From positions 1 to 64,000 of the forward strand of contig CAJUEO010000004.1 of NCBI GenBank assembly GCA_910585685.1: a stretch of 64,000 bases of DNA, written 5' to 3'. The notes beneath the pieces are model-generated. The model saw only the letters and a list, made by a program, of their open reading frames with translations. It did no database searches and was not told the origin of the DNA. Position 1 is the stretch's first letter, and every line of letters starts with the position of its first letter. Of the stretch, positions 50,431-58,410 are shown piece by piece. The translations under genes were made by a program, and so were the position numbers. The stretch is from an uncultured Christensenella sp. (GTDB lineage: Bacteria; Bacillota; Clostridia; Christensenellales; Borkfalkiaceae).

Positions 50431-51029
50431 TTTTTTGTAAAGCTCCTGCGGTGAATGGGGCATATTCCGTGGTCAACAATTGCCTGTATATGTATTTTTG
50501 TGCCGTAACCCTTATGCTTTTCAAAGGCGTACTGGGGATACTGCACAGCATAATCGCACATAAGCTTGTCCCTGAAGTGCTTTGCGACAATAGAAGCCGC
50601 GCCTATCGTATAACTCAAATAGTCACCCTTAATTATACTTTTCTGCGGAATATCTATATCGAGCTTCATATTTCCGTCGACAAGCACAAATTGAGGCTTG
50701 ATTGCAAGGGTTTCCACTGCATTTTTCATACACAGTTTAGTAGCCTCCAATATATTTATTTCGTCTATAATTGAGGGTTCAACGCGGCATATTGCGTAGG
50801 CAATCGCATTTTTCTTGATTGTTTCAGCGAGAGTTTCCCTCTTTTTTTCGTTTAGCTTTTTGCTGTCGTCCACTCCATCTATAGGGGTGTCGAGCGGCAT
50901 TATAACAGCCGCGCAAACTACGGGGCCGGCAAGCGGACCTCTGCCCACTTCGTCCACGCCGCAGATATACTCTATGCCCTGCGCACGCAGCTCTCTTTCA
51001 TATTTTAATTTATCAATCAAATCCAACAC
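50421..51029 (-). CDS. rnhB: Ribonuclease HII
   Basis: Removes ribonucleotides from DNA and RNA-DNA hybrids. The 202-residue protein has the catalytic block ICGVDEVGRGPLAGPVVCAAV, DDSKKLNEKKRE and the later Asp/Glu in ASIVAKHFRDK. Overlaps ylqF by 17 nt, indicating coupling. Confidence 0.96.
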   Translation of the reverse strand: MLDLIDKLKYERELRAQGIEYICGVDEVGRGPLAGPVVCAAVIMPLDTPIDGVDDSKKLNEKKRETLAETIKKNAIAYAICRVEPSIIDEINILEATKLCMKNAVETLAIKPQFVLVDGNMKLDIDIPQKSIIKGDYLSYTIGAASIVAKHFRDKLMCDYAVQYPQYAFEKHKGYGTKIHIQAIVDHGICPIHRRSFTKKWQ

Positions 51030-51870
51030 CCTTAACGTCCTCGGCGCAGTCGAAAGTTACCCTGCCGAGTCTGCCTTTTCTCAAATCGTCTATTACGGCG
51101 CGTTCTCCGCGCTCGTAGTCATACTCTCCGCCGCGAAGCATAAATCCGCGTTTAGCGCACACCTTTTCAAGCATTTCAAGCGGAGTACCGCCCTCTATAG
51201 CATAGCGCTCGAACAGGCGCCGGGGATATTTTTCCTGCAATTCTTCAAGCAACGCAAGCGCTATATCGTCCAGATCGAGAATATCGTCGTTGATACTGCC
51301 AACATACGCCAGCCTTACGGCAAGCTTTTGATTTTCGAACGCTGGCGGCATTGTTCCAGGCGTATCCAACAGTTCGAACCCGTCGCAACGTATCCACTGC
51401 TTTCCGCGAGTCACTCCGGCTTTGTCACCCGTTTCAGCGCGCTTCGAGCCTGCAAGCAGGTTTATAAGCGTAGATTTGCCCGTGTTGGGAACGCCTGCAA
51501 CCATAAATCTGAATATCTTAGTCTGTCCGCGTTCAAGCGCTCTTTGCCGTTTTTCGGCAACCAATTTTTCGATTACCCCCGTAATATCCCTGCGCGAAGC
51601 TGCATTTACCGCGTTTATCTTAACTGCCGCCGAGCCGCTTTCCCCTATTAGCTTCAATAAAAAATCTGCTTTTTCGTCGGCTAAATCACCCTTATTCAAA
51701 ACGTATAAAACGGGTTTGTTTCCGGCAAGATTTTTAAGTTTTGCATTGAACGAAGCCGCGGGACAGCGCGCGTCAAGCACAAAAATAACCCCGTCCACAA
51801 GCGAAAGATGCTGCTCCATCATTCGCATTGCCTTGGTCATATGTCCCGGAAACCACTGTATAGTTTTCAT
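51013..51870 (-). CDS. rbgA: Ribosome biogenesis GTPase YlqF/RbgA
   Basis: Circularly permuted GTPase needed for late 50S assembly. The 285-residue protein starts IQWFPGHMTKAMRMM, with G4 YVLNKGDL before the P-loop GVPNTGKSTLINLL and G3 LLDTPGTMPP, and a C-terminal ANTAR-like RNA-binding domain. Overlaps trmD by 4 nt (ATGA type). Confidence 0.96.
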   Translation of the reverse strand: MKTIQWFPGHMTKAMRMMEQHLSLVDGVIFVLDARCPAASFNAKLKNLAGNKPVLYVLNKGDLADEKADFLLKLIGESGSAAVKINAVNAASRRDITGVIEKLVAEKRQRALERGQTKIFRFMVAGVPNTGKSTLINLLAGSKRAETGDKAGVTRGKQWIRCDGFELLDTPGTMPPAFENQKLAVRLAYVGSINDDILDLDDIALALLEELQEKYPRRLFERYAIEGGTPLEMLEKVCAKRGFMLRGGEYDYERGERAVIDDLRKGRLGRVTFDCAEDVKGVGFD

Positions 51871-52544
51871 TTTTCGTCCTCTTCGATTAAATCGGGGCGG
51901 CGCAATTTTGTAAGCTTACGCCCCTCGCTTTGACGCCACTCGTCAATCTTTTTGTGATCTCCCGACAACAACACGTCGGGAACTTTTACGCCCCTGTACT
52001 CGGCAGGCCGAGTATATTGCGGATACTCGAGCAATCCGTTTGAAAAGCTTTCGTCAATTAGCGAGCCGTCCGAAATTACCCCGTCGACGTAGCGAGCAAC
52101 GCAGTCGCAAATAACCATTGCAGGCAGCTCTCCGCCCGTAAGCACATAGTCGCCTATTGAAATTTCCTCGTCGATAAACAAGTCGATAACGCGCTGGTCT
52201 ACCCCCTCGTAATGTCCGCAAAGCAGCACCAGATGCTCGAAATTCAAAAGCTCGAAAACCTTGCTCTGCCTTAACGTCTGTCCTTTGGGAGAAAGATAAA
52301 TTCTGTGCGCCCTGTGTTCGGGGTCTACGCTATCTATTGCAGAACCTATTGGCTGAGGCATCATAACCATTCCGGCGCCGCCCCCGAAAGGGTAGTCGTC
52401 GCACTTGAAATGTTTATTTTCGGCAAAGTCGCGTATATTTACAATTTGCAAATCGAGCTTGCCCGTTTCAACCGCTCTGCCTATTATACTCTCCTTCAAC
52501 GGCGCAAACATTTCGGGAAAGAGTGTTAAAACAGTAATTTTCAA
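51867..52544 (-). CDS. trmD: tRNA (guanine-37-N1)-methyltransferase
   Basis: Makes m1G37, preventing frameshifting. The 225-residue SPOUT enzyme has TLFPEMFAPLKESIIGRA, PFGGGAGMVMMPQPI, LSPKGQTLRQ, LLCGHYEGVDQRVIDLFIDEEISIGDYVLTGGE (knotted SAM site), and the C-terminal domain. Overlaps rimM by 4 nt. Confidence 0.97.
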   Translation of the reverse strand: MKITVLTLFPEMFAPLKESIIGRAVETGKLDLQIVNIRDFAENKHFKCDDYPFGGGAGMVMMPQPIGSAIDSVDPEHRAHRIYLSPKGQTLRQSKVFELLNFEHLVLLCGHYEGVDQRVIDLFIDEEISIGDYVLTGGELPAMVICDCVARYVDGVISDGSLIDESFSNGLLEYPQYTRPAEYRGVKVPDVLLSGDHKKIDEWRQSEGRKLTKLRRPDLIEEDEK

Positions 52545-53041
52545 ACCGAAACTTCCTTAAATCTTTTCTTGTTGACGGTAATAGTCTTGCTTTGAACGTC
52601 CACGCTTTCGATGACGCCGTCCGCAGCGGCAAAACTAATTTCACCCTTGTCGCTTTGCAGGGTGTAAATATCGGTGTGCGCAGGCGTAACAGAAATTACC
52701 TTGCCGACGGCTTCACCCGATCCCGTAACCACCTCACAGCCGATTAAATCGGCAATATAGAAGGTATCGTCGGGCAGCTCGGGCAAATCACAGCGATATG
52801 CGTCGATAAATTTACCGCGCAAAAGCTCGGCGGCGTTTCTGTCGAAAATGCCCTTCAACGCGAAATAGGCAAACTCACCCTGTCCGCGCATACCCAAAAC
52901 CGCGTACTCGACTGAGTCGATAAGCACGCGTTTTAAATCCTTCAAATGCTCTGCGCCGTCGCAAAGCACCTTTACTTTTATTTCACCGCGTATGCCCTGC
53001 GGCTTCAAAATTGCTGCAACCTGTAAAGTATCCCTTTCCAT
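52541..53041 (-). CDS. rimM: Ribosome maturation factor RimM
   Basis: 30S assembly factor binding S19. The 166-residue protein has LKPQGIRGEIKVKVLCDGAE and the C-terminal PRC barrel with FYIADLIGCEVVT and GEAVGKVISVTP. Order rpsP-khpA-rimM-trmD is standard. A hairpin lies between khpA and this gene. Confidence 0.95.
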   Translation of the reverse strand: MERDTLQVAAILKPQGIRGEIKVKVLCDGAEHLKDLKRVLIDSVEYAVLGMRGQGEFAYFALKGIFDRNAAELLRGKFIDAYRCDLPELPDDTFYIADLIGCEVVTGSGEAVGKVISVTPAHTDIYTLQSDKGEISFAAADGVIESVDVQSKTITVNKKRFKEVSV

Positions 53042-53053
53042 AATAACTTTTAC

Positions 53054-53083
53054 AAATAGCCGAGCGCACGCGCCCGGCTATTT
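53054..53083 (-). terminator. Hairpin between khpA and rimM
   Basis: AAATAGCCGGGCGC pairs with GCGCTCGGCTATTT (14 bp with one G-U; the innermost pairs open to form a loop). The T-tract is poor, so it may be a partial terminator or processing site inside the operon. Confidence 0.5.
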
Positions 53084-53084
53084 A

Positions 53085-53333
53085 TTATACCTTTTCTTTA
53101 ATCTCAACCGTGTAGCGTTTTGCTCCGCGAGGCGTGGTAGCGCCGACAAGCGTTCTCAAAGCCTTGGCAATTTTGCCCTGCTTGCCGATAACCTTGCCCA
53201 TATCTCCCGAATCGAGATAAACGCAAATTTCAATTACGTTCTCCTTCTCTTCGGGAACGTACTCGATAACGTCCTTTTTCTCGGCAAACGTCTCTACAAC
53301 GTATTTGACTAACTTCAAAATATTTTCTTCCAT
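53085..53333 (-). CDS. khpA: KH domain RNA-binding protein KhpA (YlqC)
   Basis: An 82-residue single KH domain: LVKYVVETFAEKKDVIEYV, DSGDMGKVIGKQGKIAKALRTLVGA with the GKxGK-type loop. KhpA, with KhpB, binds RNAs and affects division in Gram-positives. Start at 53333 (MEENILK), with GGAG 6 nt upstream; a longer frame begins at 53378 but overlaps that site. Confidence 0.93.
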   Translation of the reverse strand: MEENILKLVKYVVETFAEKKDVIEYVPEEKENVIEICVYLDSGDMGKVIGKQGKIAKALRTLVGATTPRGAKRYTVEIKEKV

Positions 53334-53384
53334 TTTTGCTCCCTCGGGCGCGTTAGTTAAGGGATATATGCGCCCCAATTAAAA

Positions 53385-53681
53385 TTATTCCTTCTTTTTC
53401 TTGTCGTTGGTCTTGGGTGCGGAGGGCTTAGAACTCTGCTCCATAGCACCGACTTTAACAAGATAGCTCTTTACCGTTTCGGTAGGCTGAACGCCCTTGG
53501 AAAGCCAATTTTTAGCCTTTTCTACGTCGATATGAATGTCCGCAGGGGTTTTGAGGGGGTCAACGTAACCGACCTGGTCGATATACTCGCCCGAACGCGC
53601 CTTTCTCGAATCGATAACCACTACACGGTAGAAGGGGCTTTTTTTGTCACCCATTCTCGTAAGTCTCATTTTAACTGCCAT
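53385..53681 (-). CDS. rpsP: 30S ribosomal protein S16
   Basis: The 98-residue protein begins MAVKMRLTRMGDKKSPFYRVVVIDSR in the family manner and contains IDQVGYVDPL and AKNWLSKGVQPTETVKSYL, followed by a Lys/Asn-rich disordered tail. GGAG precedes the ATG. Between ffh and khpA. Confidence 0.97.
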   Translation of the reverse strand: MAVKMRLTRMGDKKSPFYRVVVIDSRKARSGEYIDQVGYVDPLKTPADIHIDVEKAKNWLSKGVQPTETVKSYLVKVGAMEQSSKPSAPKTNDKKKKE

Positions 53682-53759
53682 TGTATTTACTCCTTGTGCC
53701 TCTCGGCTATATAAATTTTATTTTTTATCGTTAATTAAGCCATATATTGGGGTCTACGG

Positions 53760-55070
53760 TTAAAAGGGCAATCTTCTTTTGCCGCTTTTCAACTGTTTCA
53801 TAAGCTGCTTGGTCTGGTCGAACTGCTTTAAAAGTTGATTTATTTCCTGCACGGTAGTGCCCGAACCCTGAGCTATTCTCTTCTTTCTGGACGAGTTTAT
53901 AATCGAGGGGTCGGTGCGCTCTTTCTTTGTCATGGAAAGTATAATTGCCTTAGTGCGCTCTATCCTGCTCTCGTCAATGTCCTCGGCTTTCACCTTGCCG
54001 CCCATACCGGGCATCATTGCAAGCAACGCCTGCGCGCCGCCCATCTTTTTCATACTTTCAAACTGAAAGAGATAGTCCTCCAAAGTGAAGCTGTTTTCAA
54101 GCATCTTTTTCTGCATCTGCTTGGCCTGTTCTTCACTTACTGCTTCCTGCGCCTTTTCGATAAGCGTCAACACGTCACCCATACCGAGAATGCGCGAAGC
54201 CATTCTGTCGGGGTAGAAGGGCTCTAAATCCCCCATTTTTTCACCGACGCCGATATATTTTATGGGCTTGCCCGTAACCGCCTTAATCGAAAGGCACGCG
54301 CCGCCCCTTGTATCTCCGTCGAGTTTAGTTAAAATTACGCCCGTAACTTCAAGCCGCTCGTTGAAAGTTTTTGCAACGTTTACGGCAACCTGACCCATCA
54401 TACTGTCTACGGTAAGCAAAATTTCCGAGACGTCCACGCTTTTTTTAATGTTTTCCAGCTCCTGCATAAGGGGCTCGTCTATTTCAAGTCGACCGGCGGT
54501 GTCGATTATGACTGTGTCAAAGCCCATAGACCGCGCGTATTCCACCGCTTCTTTTGCAGTTTTGACGGGGTTTTGCGTTCCCTTTTCAAAGACTTCGGCA
54601 GCGGCGTTTTTGCCCACTACTTTAAGCTGATTTATAGCCGCCGGACGATATATATCGCAGGCAACCAAAAGCGGTTTTTTGCCGCTCTTTTTAAGATTTA
54701 CGGCAAGCTTGCCGCACATGGTTGTCTTACCAGCGCCCTGCAAACCGCACATCATTATAACCGTGGGCGGCTTGGGGGAGATGACAAGCTTTTGATTTGA
54801 CGAGCCCATAAGCGCGATGAGCTCTTCATTAACTATCTTAATAACCTGCTGCGCAGGGTTCAAGCTTTGCAATATTTTTTGCCCGACAGCCTTTTCCGAA
54901 ACGTCGGCACAGAACTTTTTGGCTACCTGAATGTTTACGTCCGCCTCTAAAAGCGCAACGCGCACCTCTCGCATAGCCGTCTTAATTTCAAGCTCGGTAA
55001 GCCTTCCGCGCTTCGTGAGCTTTGAAAATATATGATTTAATCTCTCCGATAACGATGAAAACGCTCCCAT
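53760..55070 (-). CDS. ffh: Signal recognition particle protein Ffh
   Basis: SRP GTPase that targets nascent membrane proteins. The 436-residue protein has the N domain, MMCGLQGAGKTTMCGKLA (G1), DTAGRLEID (G3), TKLDGDTRGGACLSIK (G4) and the Met-rich M domain that binds signal peptides and 4.5S RNA (LLAMMPGMGGKV). It overlaps the end of ylxM by 1 nt. The normal partner ftsY is not in this window. Confidence 0.97.
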   Translation of the reverse strand: MGAFSSLSERLNHIFSKLTKRGRLTELEIKTAMREVRVALLEADVNIQVAKKFCADVSEKAVGQKILQSLNPAQQVIKIVNEELIALMGSSNQKLVISPKPPTVIMMCGLQGAGKTTMCGKLAVNLKKSGKKPLLVACDIYRPAAINQLKVVGKNAAAEVFEKGTQNPVKTAKEAVEYARSMGFDTVIIDTAGRLEIDEPLMQELENIKKSVDVSEILLTVDSMMGQVAVNVAKTFNERLEVTGVILTKLDGDTRGGACLSIKAVTGKPIKYIGVGEKMGDLEPFYPDRMASRILGMGDVLTLIEKAQEAVSEEQAKQMQKKMLENSFTLEDYLFQFESMKKMGGAQALLAMMPGMGGKVKAEDIDESRIERTKAIILSMTKKERTDPSIINSSRKKRIAQGSGTTVQEINQLLKQFDQTKQLMKQLKSGKRRLPF

Positions 55071-55426
55071 TAGCTCCTCTTATCCTTTAAAGCCGCCAAA
55101 GCTTCCGCCGAGTAGTTTTTGTCAAGATTGCTTTCAAGCTTTAAAAGCTCCCCTTCAAACTCGGGGTGTTCGGCTTTAAAATTTGCAGCCCATTTGCCTA
55201 TTTCCGACAACAAATCGGAAAAATGCAACTTTTCTTCATACTCTTCAAGCTGCCTTTTGCAGGTGTTTAAGCATTCTGACACACCCTGACGAGAAATACC
55301 TTTCTGCTCGGCAATTTCCGACAAAGTCAAATCATAATTGAAATATAAGTCGGTAATTTCACGCTGGGTGGGGGTTAAGAGCCCCTTGTAAATGTCCCAA
55401 AGCGTTATAAAAGGTATCTTGTCCAT
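55070..55426 (-). CDS. ylxM: YlxM/p13-like SRP-associated DNA-binding protein
   Basis: A 118-residue protein with a sigma-factor-4-like helix-turn-helix (LTPTQREITDLYFNYDLTLSEIAEQKGISRQGVSECLNTC). It is the standard partner of ffh and is thought to modulate SRP. The gene starts only about 5 nt after the predicted transcription start, with no Shine-Dalgarno. Confidence 0.92.
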   Translation of the reverse strand: MDKIPFITLWDIYKGLLTPTQREITDLYFNYDLTLSEIAEQKGISRQGVSECLNTCKRQLEEYEEKLHFSDLLSEIGKWAANFKAEHPEFEGELLKLESNLDKNYSAEALAALKDKRS

Positions 55427-55438
55427 ATAAGTATTAAT

Positions 55439-55467
55439 ATTTTACAACATAACAGCCTGTCTGTCAA
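55439..55467 (-). promoter_or_regulatory. ylxM-ffh promoter TTGACA-17-TAAAAT, near-leaderless
   Basis: TTGACA (55462-55467) and TAAAAT (55439-55444) are 17 nt apart on the minus strand; 12 nt separate the -10 from the ATG, leaving a leader of roughly 5 nt. Confidence 0.7.
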
Positions 55468-55506
55468 GCATTTTTACTTGACAAATTTTAAATAAAATTA
55501 AAGCCG

Positions 55507-55550
55507 TTATTCACACAAATATTTAATAATTAACAAAAAATTTATCCACC
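55507..55550 (+). promoter_or_regulatory. Two DnaA-box-like sites
   Basis: TTATTCACA (55507-55515) and TTATCCACC (55542-55550), same orientation 35 bp apart, resemble the DnaA box TTATCCACA with one mismatch each. They lie in an AT-rich gap between ylxM and the 76-residue gene. No dnaA or origin gene set is near, so this may be a regulatory or titration site, or chance. Confidence 0.3.
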
Positions 55551-55570
55551 GCGCGGCAAAAAGTTTTAGT

Positions 55571-55599
55571 TTGACATAAAAATAACTATATGATAAAAT
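55571..55599 (+). promoter_or_regulatory. Promoter TTGACA-17-TAAAAT of the 76-residue gene
   Basis: TTGACA (55571-55576) and TAAAAT (55594-55599), 17 nt apart. A leader of about 15 nt with GGGAG precedes the ATG. Confidence 0.75.
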
Positions 55600-55620
55600 T
55601 TTATCGATAGGGAGATAATT

Positions 55621-55851
55621 ATGTGTAAAGAAATTGACAGTATTCTTTACGATACCGAAAACTCCACAATAGATAAAAAATTCACGTTTGGCAAGCCGGG
55701 TGACCCCGACGGATACGAAGAGACTTTATACATAACACGCGAAGGAAGATATTTTATCTATACCAATGGCGGAAGCCTTTCACGGTATCCTGAAGAAAAT
55801 ATAACCCCCATAGCAAGAGAAGACGTCAAAAATTGGATGCTTTCCCGTTAA
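55621..55851 (+). CDS. Hypothetical small soluble protein (76 residues)
   Basis: An acidic, probably beta-rich protein with the pattern KPGDPDGYEETLYITREGRYFIYTNGGSLSRYPEENI, lacking a signal or transmembrane segment. I do not recognise the family. It has its own consensus promoter, a GGGAG Shine-Dalgarno 7 nt before the ATG and a terminator directly after, so it is very likely a real, possibly well-expressed gene. Confidence 0.75.
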   Translation: MCKEIDSILYDTENSTIDKKFTFGKPGDPDGYEETLYITREGRYFIYTNGGSLSRYPEENITPIAREDVKNWMLSR

Positions 55852-55856
55852 AGTAA

Positions 55857-55886
55857 CAAAAAAACCTCGCATTTGCGAGGTTTTTT
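55857..55886. terminator. Bidirectional terminator
   Basis: AAAACCTCGC/GCGAGGTTTT (10 bp) with a 4-nt loop, flanked by A- and T-tracts, between the 76-residue gene and the antiporter gene. Confidence 0.85.
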
Positions 55887-55896
55887 ATTATATTTA

Positions 55897-57261
55897 TCAG
55901 GTTCCCAAATTTTGCGAGGACGTGCTGCCCATTTCCGTGCCGTCCACCTGCTCGCTGCCCTTTGTTGCTTCGGGAGGGAACTCCCCCTTGTCTTTGCCGT
56001 ACAACAGCTTTAAGAAAATAGGCGTAAGTATGGAAGATACGAGTATCAAAAGCACCGTCATAAGCATAAATTCCTTAGGCAAGCCCGACTCCATCGCTTT
56101 TCCCGTAACAATCAACGCGACCTCTCCTCGCGCCATCATTCCGACGCCGGCAATGGTACTTTCGCGCCAATTATATTTAAAACACTTTGCAACCGCGCCG
56201 CAGCCGACGATTTTGCCGATAAGTCCGAGAAGAACGGCAAGAGCGGCAAAAAGGAACAGCCAGCCCGACATACCCTCTGAAAACGAAATACTTGAAATAC
56301 CTATGTTTGCAAAGAACACGGGCGCAAATATCGTATATGTATTGACTTCTATTTTTTTGTCGGTATATTCGCTTGCGCGGTGTACCGTGGAAAGAACTAT
56401 ACCTGCAAGGAAAGCGCCCGTAATATCGGCAACGCCGAAAACTTCTTCGGCAACCCACGCGTACAAGAAGCACACAGCGAGCGAGAATACGGGTATTCTG
56501 TGGGTTGTGGGCCATCTGCTGTCAAGCCATTTAAACAGCTTTGAAATGCCGAAACCGCCTGCGATAGCCACAATAAAGAACGCAATAATCAAAATTACCG
56601 TGCCCCACCACTGCGCTTTGAACCACTCAAAGCCCGTCAAGTCGGACGCATCACCTGCCTGTGCGATACCAGTAACTATCGAAAGCACAATAATACCGAT
56701 TACGTCGTCTATAATAGCGGCGGAAACTATTGTGGTACCGAGCTTTGTATTGATTTTGCCAAGTTCTTTAAGCACCGATACCGTAATTGCTACTGAAGTT
56801 GCGGTCAAAATAGCGCCTATAAAGATACAATTATAGATATTTGTAACGCCCAGACCCAAATCACTGAACGGCAAAGCAATCAAAATACCCAATACCATGG
56901 GAATTGCAACGCCGGCGCAGGCAATAAGCGTGGAAGCAAGACCGGCGGATTTAAGCTCTTTTATGTTTGTTTCAAGCCCTGTGGAGAACATCAAGAGCAA
57001 CACGCCGATTTTAGCAAAAATGCCGAGCGCGTTTTCTTCGGGCATAGCGAGCAAAGTAAAGTATTCCTTGCCCTCGAAGCCGATAAGCGAAAAGCCGCAA
57101 AAATCTCCGAAAATTGCCGGACCTATTAAAATGCCTGCAATTATGTAACCGAGCACCTGCGGAAGCCCGATTTTTCTGAAAACAAGACCCAAAATTTTAG
57201 TAGTCAGCAAAATTATTGCCAAAACCATACAAAAACCGAGCGCCGAATTTCCTTCAAACAT
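55897..57261 (-). CDS. Cation:proton antiporter, CPA2 family
   Basis: A 454-residue membrane protein with about 12 hydrophobic segments. Signature regions are GLVFRKIGLPQVLGYIIAGILIGP, LLMFSTGLETN, SAAIIDDVIGIIVL (the conserved Asp pair of the ion site) and MMARGEVALIV. It resembles Na+(K+)/H+ antiporters (NapA/KefB type) but lacks the cytosolic TrkA domains, ending in a short acidic/Ser-rich tail. Likely exchanges Na+ or K+ for H+; ion not determinable. Monocistronic. Confidence 0.88.
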   Translation of the reverse strand: MFEGNSALGFCMVLAIILLTTKILGLVFRKIGLPQVLGYIIAGILIGPAIFGDFCGFSLIGFEGKEYFTLLAMPEENALGIFAKIGVLLLMFSTGLETNIKELKSAGLASTLIACAGVAIPMVLGILIALPFSDLGLGVTNIYNCIFIGAILTATSVAITVSVLKELGKINTKLGTTIVSAAIIDDVIGIIVLSIVTGIAQAGDASDLTGFEWFKAQWWGTVILIIAFFIVAIAGGFGISKLFKWLDSRWPTTHRIPVFSLAVCFLYAWVAEEVFGVADITGAFLAGIVLSTVHRASEYTDKKIEVNTYTIFAPVFFANIGISSISFSEGMSGWLFLFAALAVLLGLIGKIVGCGAVAKCFKYNWRESTIAGVGMMARGEVALIVTGKAMESGLPKEFMLMTVLLILVSSILTPIFLKLLYGKDKGEFPPEATKGSEQVDGTEMGSTSSQNLGT

Positions 57262-57370
57262 TAGTACACCTCTTAACTTTTTGTCACCATTAGATTATAA
57301 CTTTTATCACAAAAAAAATAAAGCAATTATCCCCGAAAAAATTATTTTTAAAAAATTTTTAAAAAAAGTA

Positions 57371-57398
57371 TTGACAAATAAAAATTTTATGCTACAAT
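57371..57398 (+). promoter_or_regulatory. Strong promoter TTGACA-16-TACAAT, extended -10
   Basis: TTGACA (57371-57376), 16 nt, TACAAT (57393-57398) with TG before the -10. It starts the mini-ORF transcription unit ending at 57793. Confidence 0.8.
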
Positions 57399-57572
57399 GT
57401 AAGTACAAAAGGAAATATACTTACAAAAAATGTTAGACGTCAACATTTTAATTCAGAGGTAAGCACTATGAAAGAAAAGTAGCCGCGAAAGCGGGTCAAT
57501 GCTGTGAAACAGACGGCGGTCTATAAACGCAGGAACTTACGCAAATCTTCAATTGTTAAGGAGGTAAAGATT

Positions 57573-57608
57573 ATGAAACTTTACTTCGCCAAGACGGTAG
57601 AAAGATAA
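57573..57608 (+). CDS. Mini-ORF of 11 residues with ideal ribosome-binding site
   Basis: The frame MKLYFAKTVER is preceded by AAGGAGGTAAAG, the best Shine-Dalgarno in this unit, 7 nt before the ATG. Whether the peptide has a function is unknown; translation itself looks likely. Confidence 0.4.
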   Translation: MKLYFAKTVER

Positions 57609-57767
57609 GGAAGGTAAACTCCAATGTACAATTTTACGGAGGAAATCTGATTCCAAAGCGGTTTTGATGCAGTAGCAATGCCGTACTGCAAGGCTTATAA
57701 GCCGATTTGCTTTTGAAAAGCCCGTGTGGAGGCGATTTCCGAAAAGCAAAACTAAATATAAACACTA

Positions 57768-57799
57768 CCCCACTCCGACGCATTGGAGTGGGGTTAATA
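57768..57799. terminator. Bidirectional terminator of the mini-ORF unit and yfbR-like gene
   Basis: CCCCACTCC/GGAGTGGGG (9 bp) with an 8-nt loop, then T-rich sequence on the plus strand; it also lies just after the convergent YfbR-like gene. Confidence 0.85.
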
Positions 57800-57805
57800 T
57801 TTTTA

Positions 57806-58390
57806 TTACATATCTTCAAGTTCGTCCAAAGTCAAAGAAAACCCTTGAATAAAGTTTTCAAAAAAGTAGTCGACTTCGGGCATTTTTCTGCTTTTTAAAT
57901 CGTCCTCAATGCTCTTTTTTGCCTTGGCAAACTCGGAATTTCCGCAACGCAGCTCCTCCAAACACTTGACGTATGCGGCAAGCCTGTCCGCCGCTTTCAT
58001 AAGCTTATACTCCAAACAGTCGCAGTCTGGCTTCATACTTAACGCAAACTCCAAGCTGAGTTCGTCGGGCAAGGTTGTCAAAAGCTTGTCCACAGCCCTG
58101 TCCTCGAGCTGTTTGTACGCGCCGTGAATTGAGTTGTTGAAATACTTTATGGGCGTGGGCAAATCCCCCGTCATTACCTCGCTGCACTCGTGATATACGG
58201 CGTACAGCACAGCCTTCCCCGAGTCTGCATTGCCGCCCATTACTTTGTTGTTGATAACCGCAAGCGCGTGCGCAAACATAGCCACCTGTTGAGAATGCTC
58301 CATAATATTCTCGTCGCGAACCGAGCGCATAAGCTGCCAGCGCTTTATATATTTCATTCTGTCGATAAACGCAAAAAAGTTATAAGACAT
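57806..58390 (-). CDS. YfbR-like HD-domain 5'-deoxynucleotidase
   Basis: The 194-residue protein matches YfbR: FFAFIDRMKYIKRWQLMRS, MEHSQQVAMFAHALA with the first metal His, then YHECSEVMTGDLPTPIKYFN, the diagnostic block, and a later D in MKAADRLAAYVK. Relatives dephosphorylate deoxynucleoside 5'-monophosphates. The HD pair reads His-Glu here (HECSEV rather than HDxSEV), so the metal site may be altered. Own promoter, divergent from thiT. Confidence 0.85.
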   Translation of the reverse strand: MSYNFFAFIDRMKYIKRWQLMRSVRDENIMEHSQQVAMFAHALAVINNKVMGGNADSGKAVLYAVYHECSEVMTGDLPTPIKYFNNSIHGAYKQLEDRAVDKLLTTLPDELSLEFALSMKPDCDCLEYKLMKAADRLAAYVKCLEELRCGNSEFAKAKKSIEDDLKSRKMPEVDYFFENFIQGFSLTLDELEDM

Positions 58391-58410
58391 ATATTTTTAC
58401 CTCGACTTTA

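Larger units (their letters stand above)
57405..57800 (+). ncRNA. Mini-ORF transcription unit with five Shine-Dalgarno-like motifs, unclassified
   Basis: About 390 nt between a strong promoter and a strong terminator, in the 544-bp stretch without a normal gene. Signs: a dyad AATGTT/AACATT (57428-57447), a CCGC-GAAA-GCGG hairpin with a GNRA loop (57483-57494), and five ribosome-binding-like motifs (AGAGGTAAG near 57455, AAGGAGGTAAAG near 57559, GGAAGGTAAA near 57609, ACGGAGGAAAT near 57636, GTGGAGGCGAT near 57727). Three are followed by mini-ORFs: MKEK (57468-57482), MKLYFAKTVER (57573-57608), MYNFTEEI (57624-57650). A later frame, MPYCKAYKPICF (57678-57716), lacks a clear site. It may be a regulatory RNA, a peptide operon or a degenerate gene. 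It matches no riboswitch class I know. Confidence 0.5.

Noticed and set aside
57480..57560. Possible c-di-GMP or other known riboswitch in the mini-ORF unit because of the GAAA-capped hairpin
   Set aside because: The conserved joining sequences of GEMM, THF, glutamine and SAM classes are not present.
57624..57755. A 44-codon frame starting MYNFTEEI with two in-frame TGA codons, which could suggest UGA recoding (Trp or Sec)
   Set aside because: All large genes in the window read correctly with UGA as stop and TGG for Trp, some genes end in TGA, and no SECIS-like hairpin follows the TGAs. Treated as separate mini-ORFs.
57707..57898. 63-codon TTG-start frame beginning near KSPCGGDF
   Set aside because: It crosses the strong terminator and continues antisense to the YfbR-like gene.
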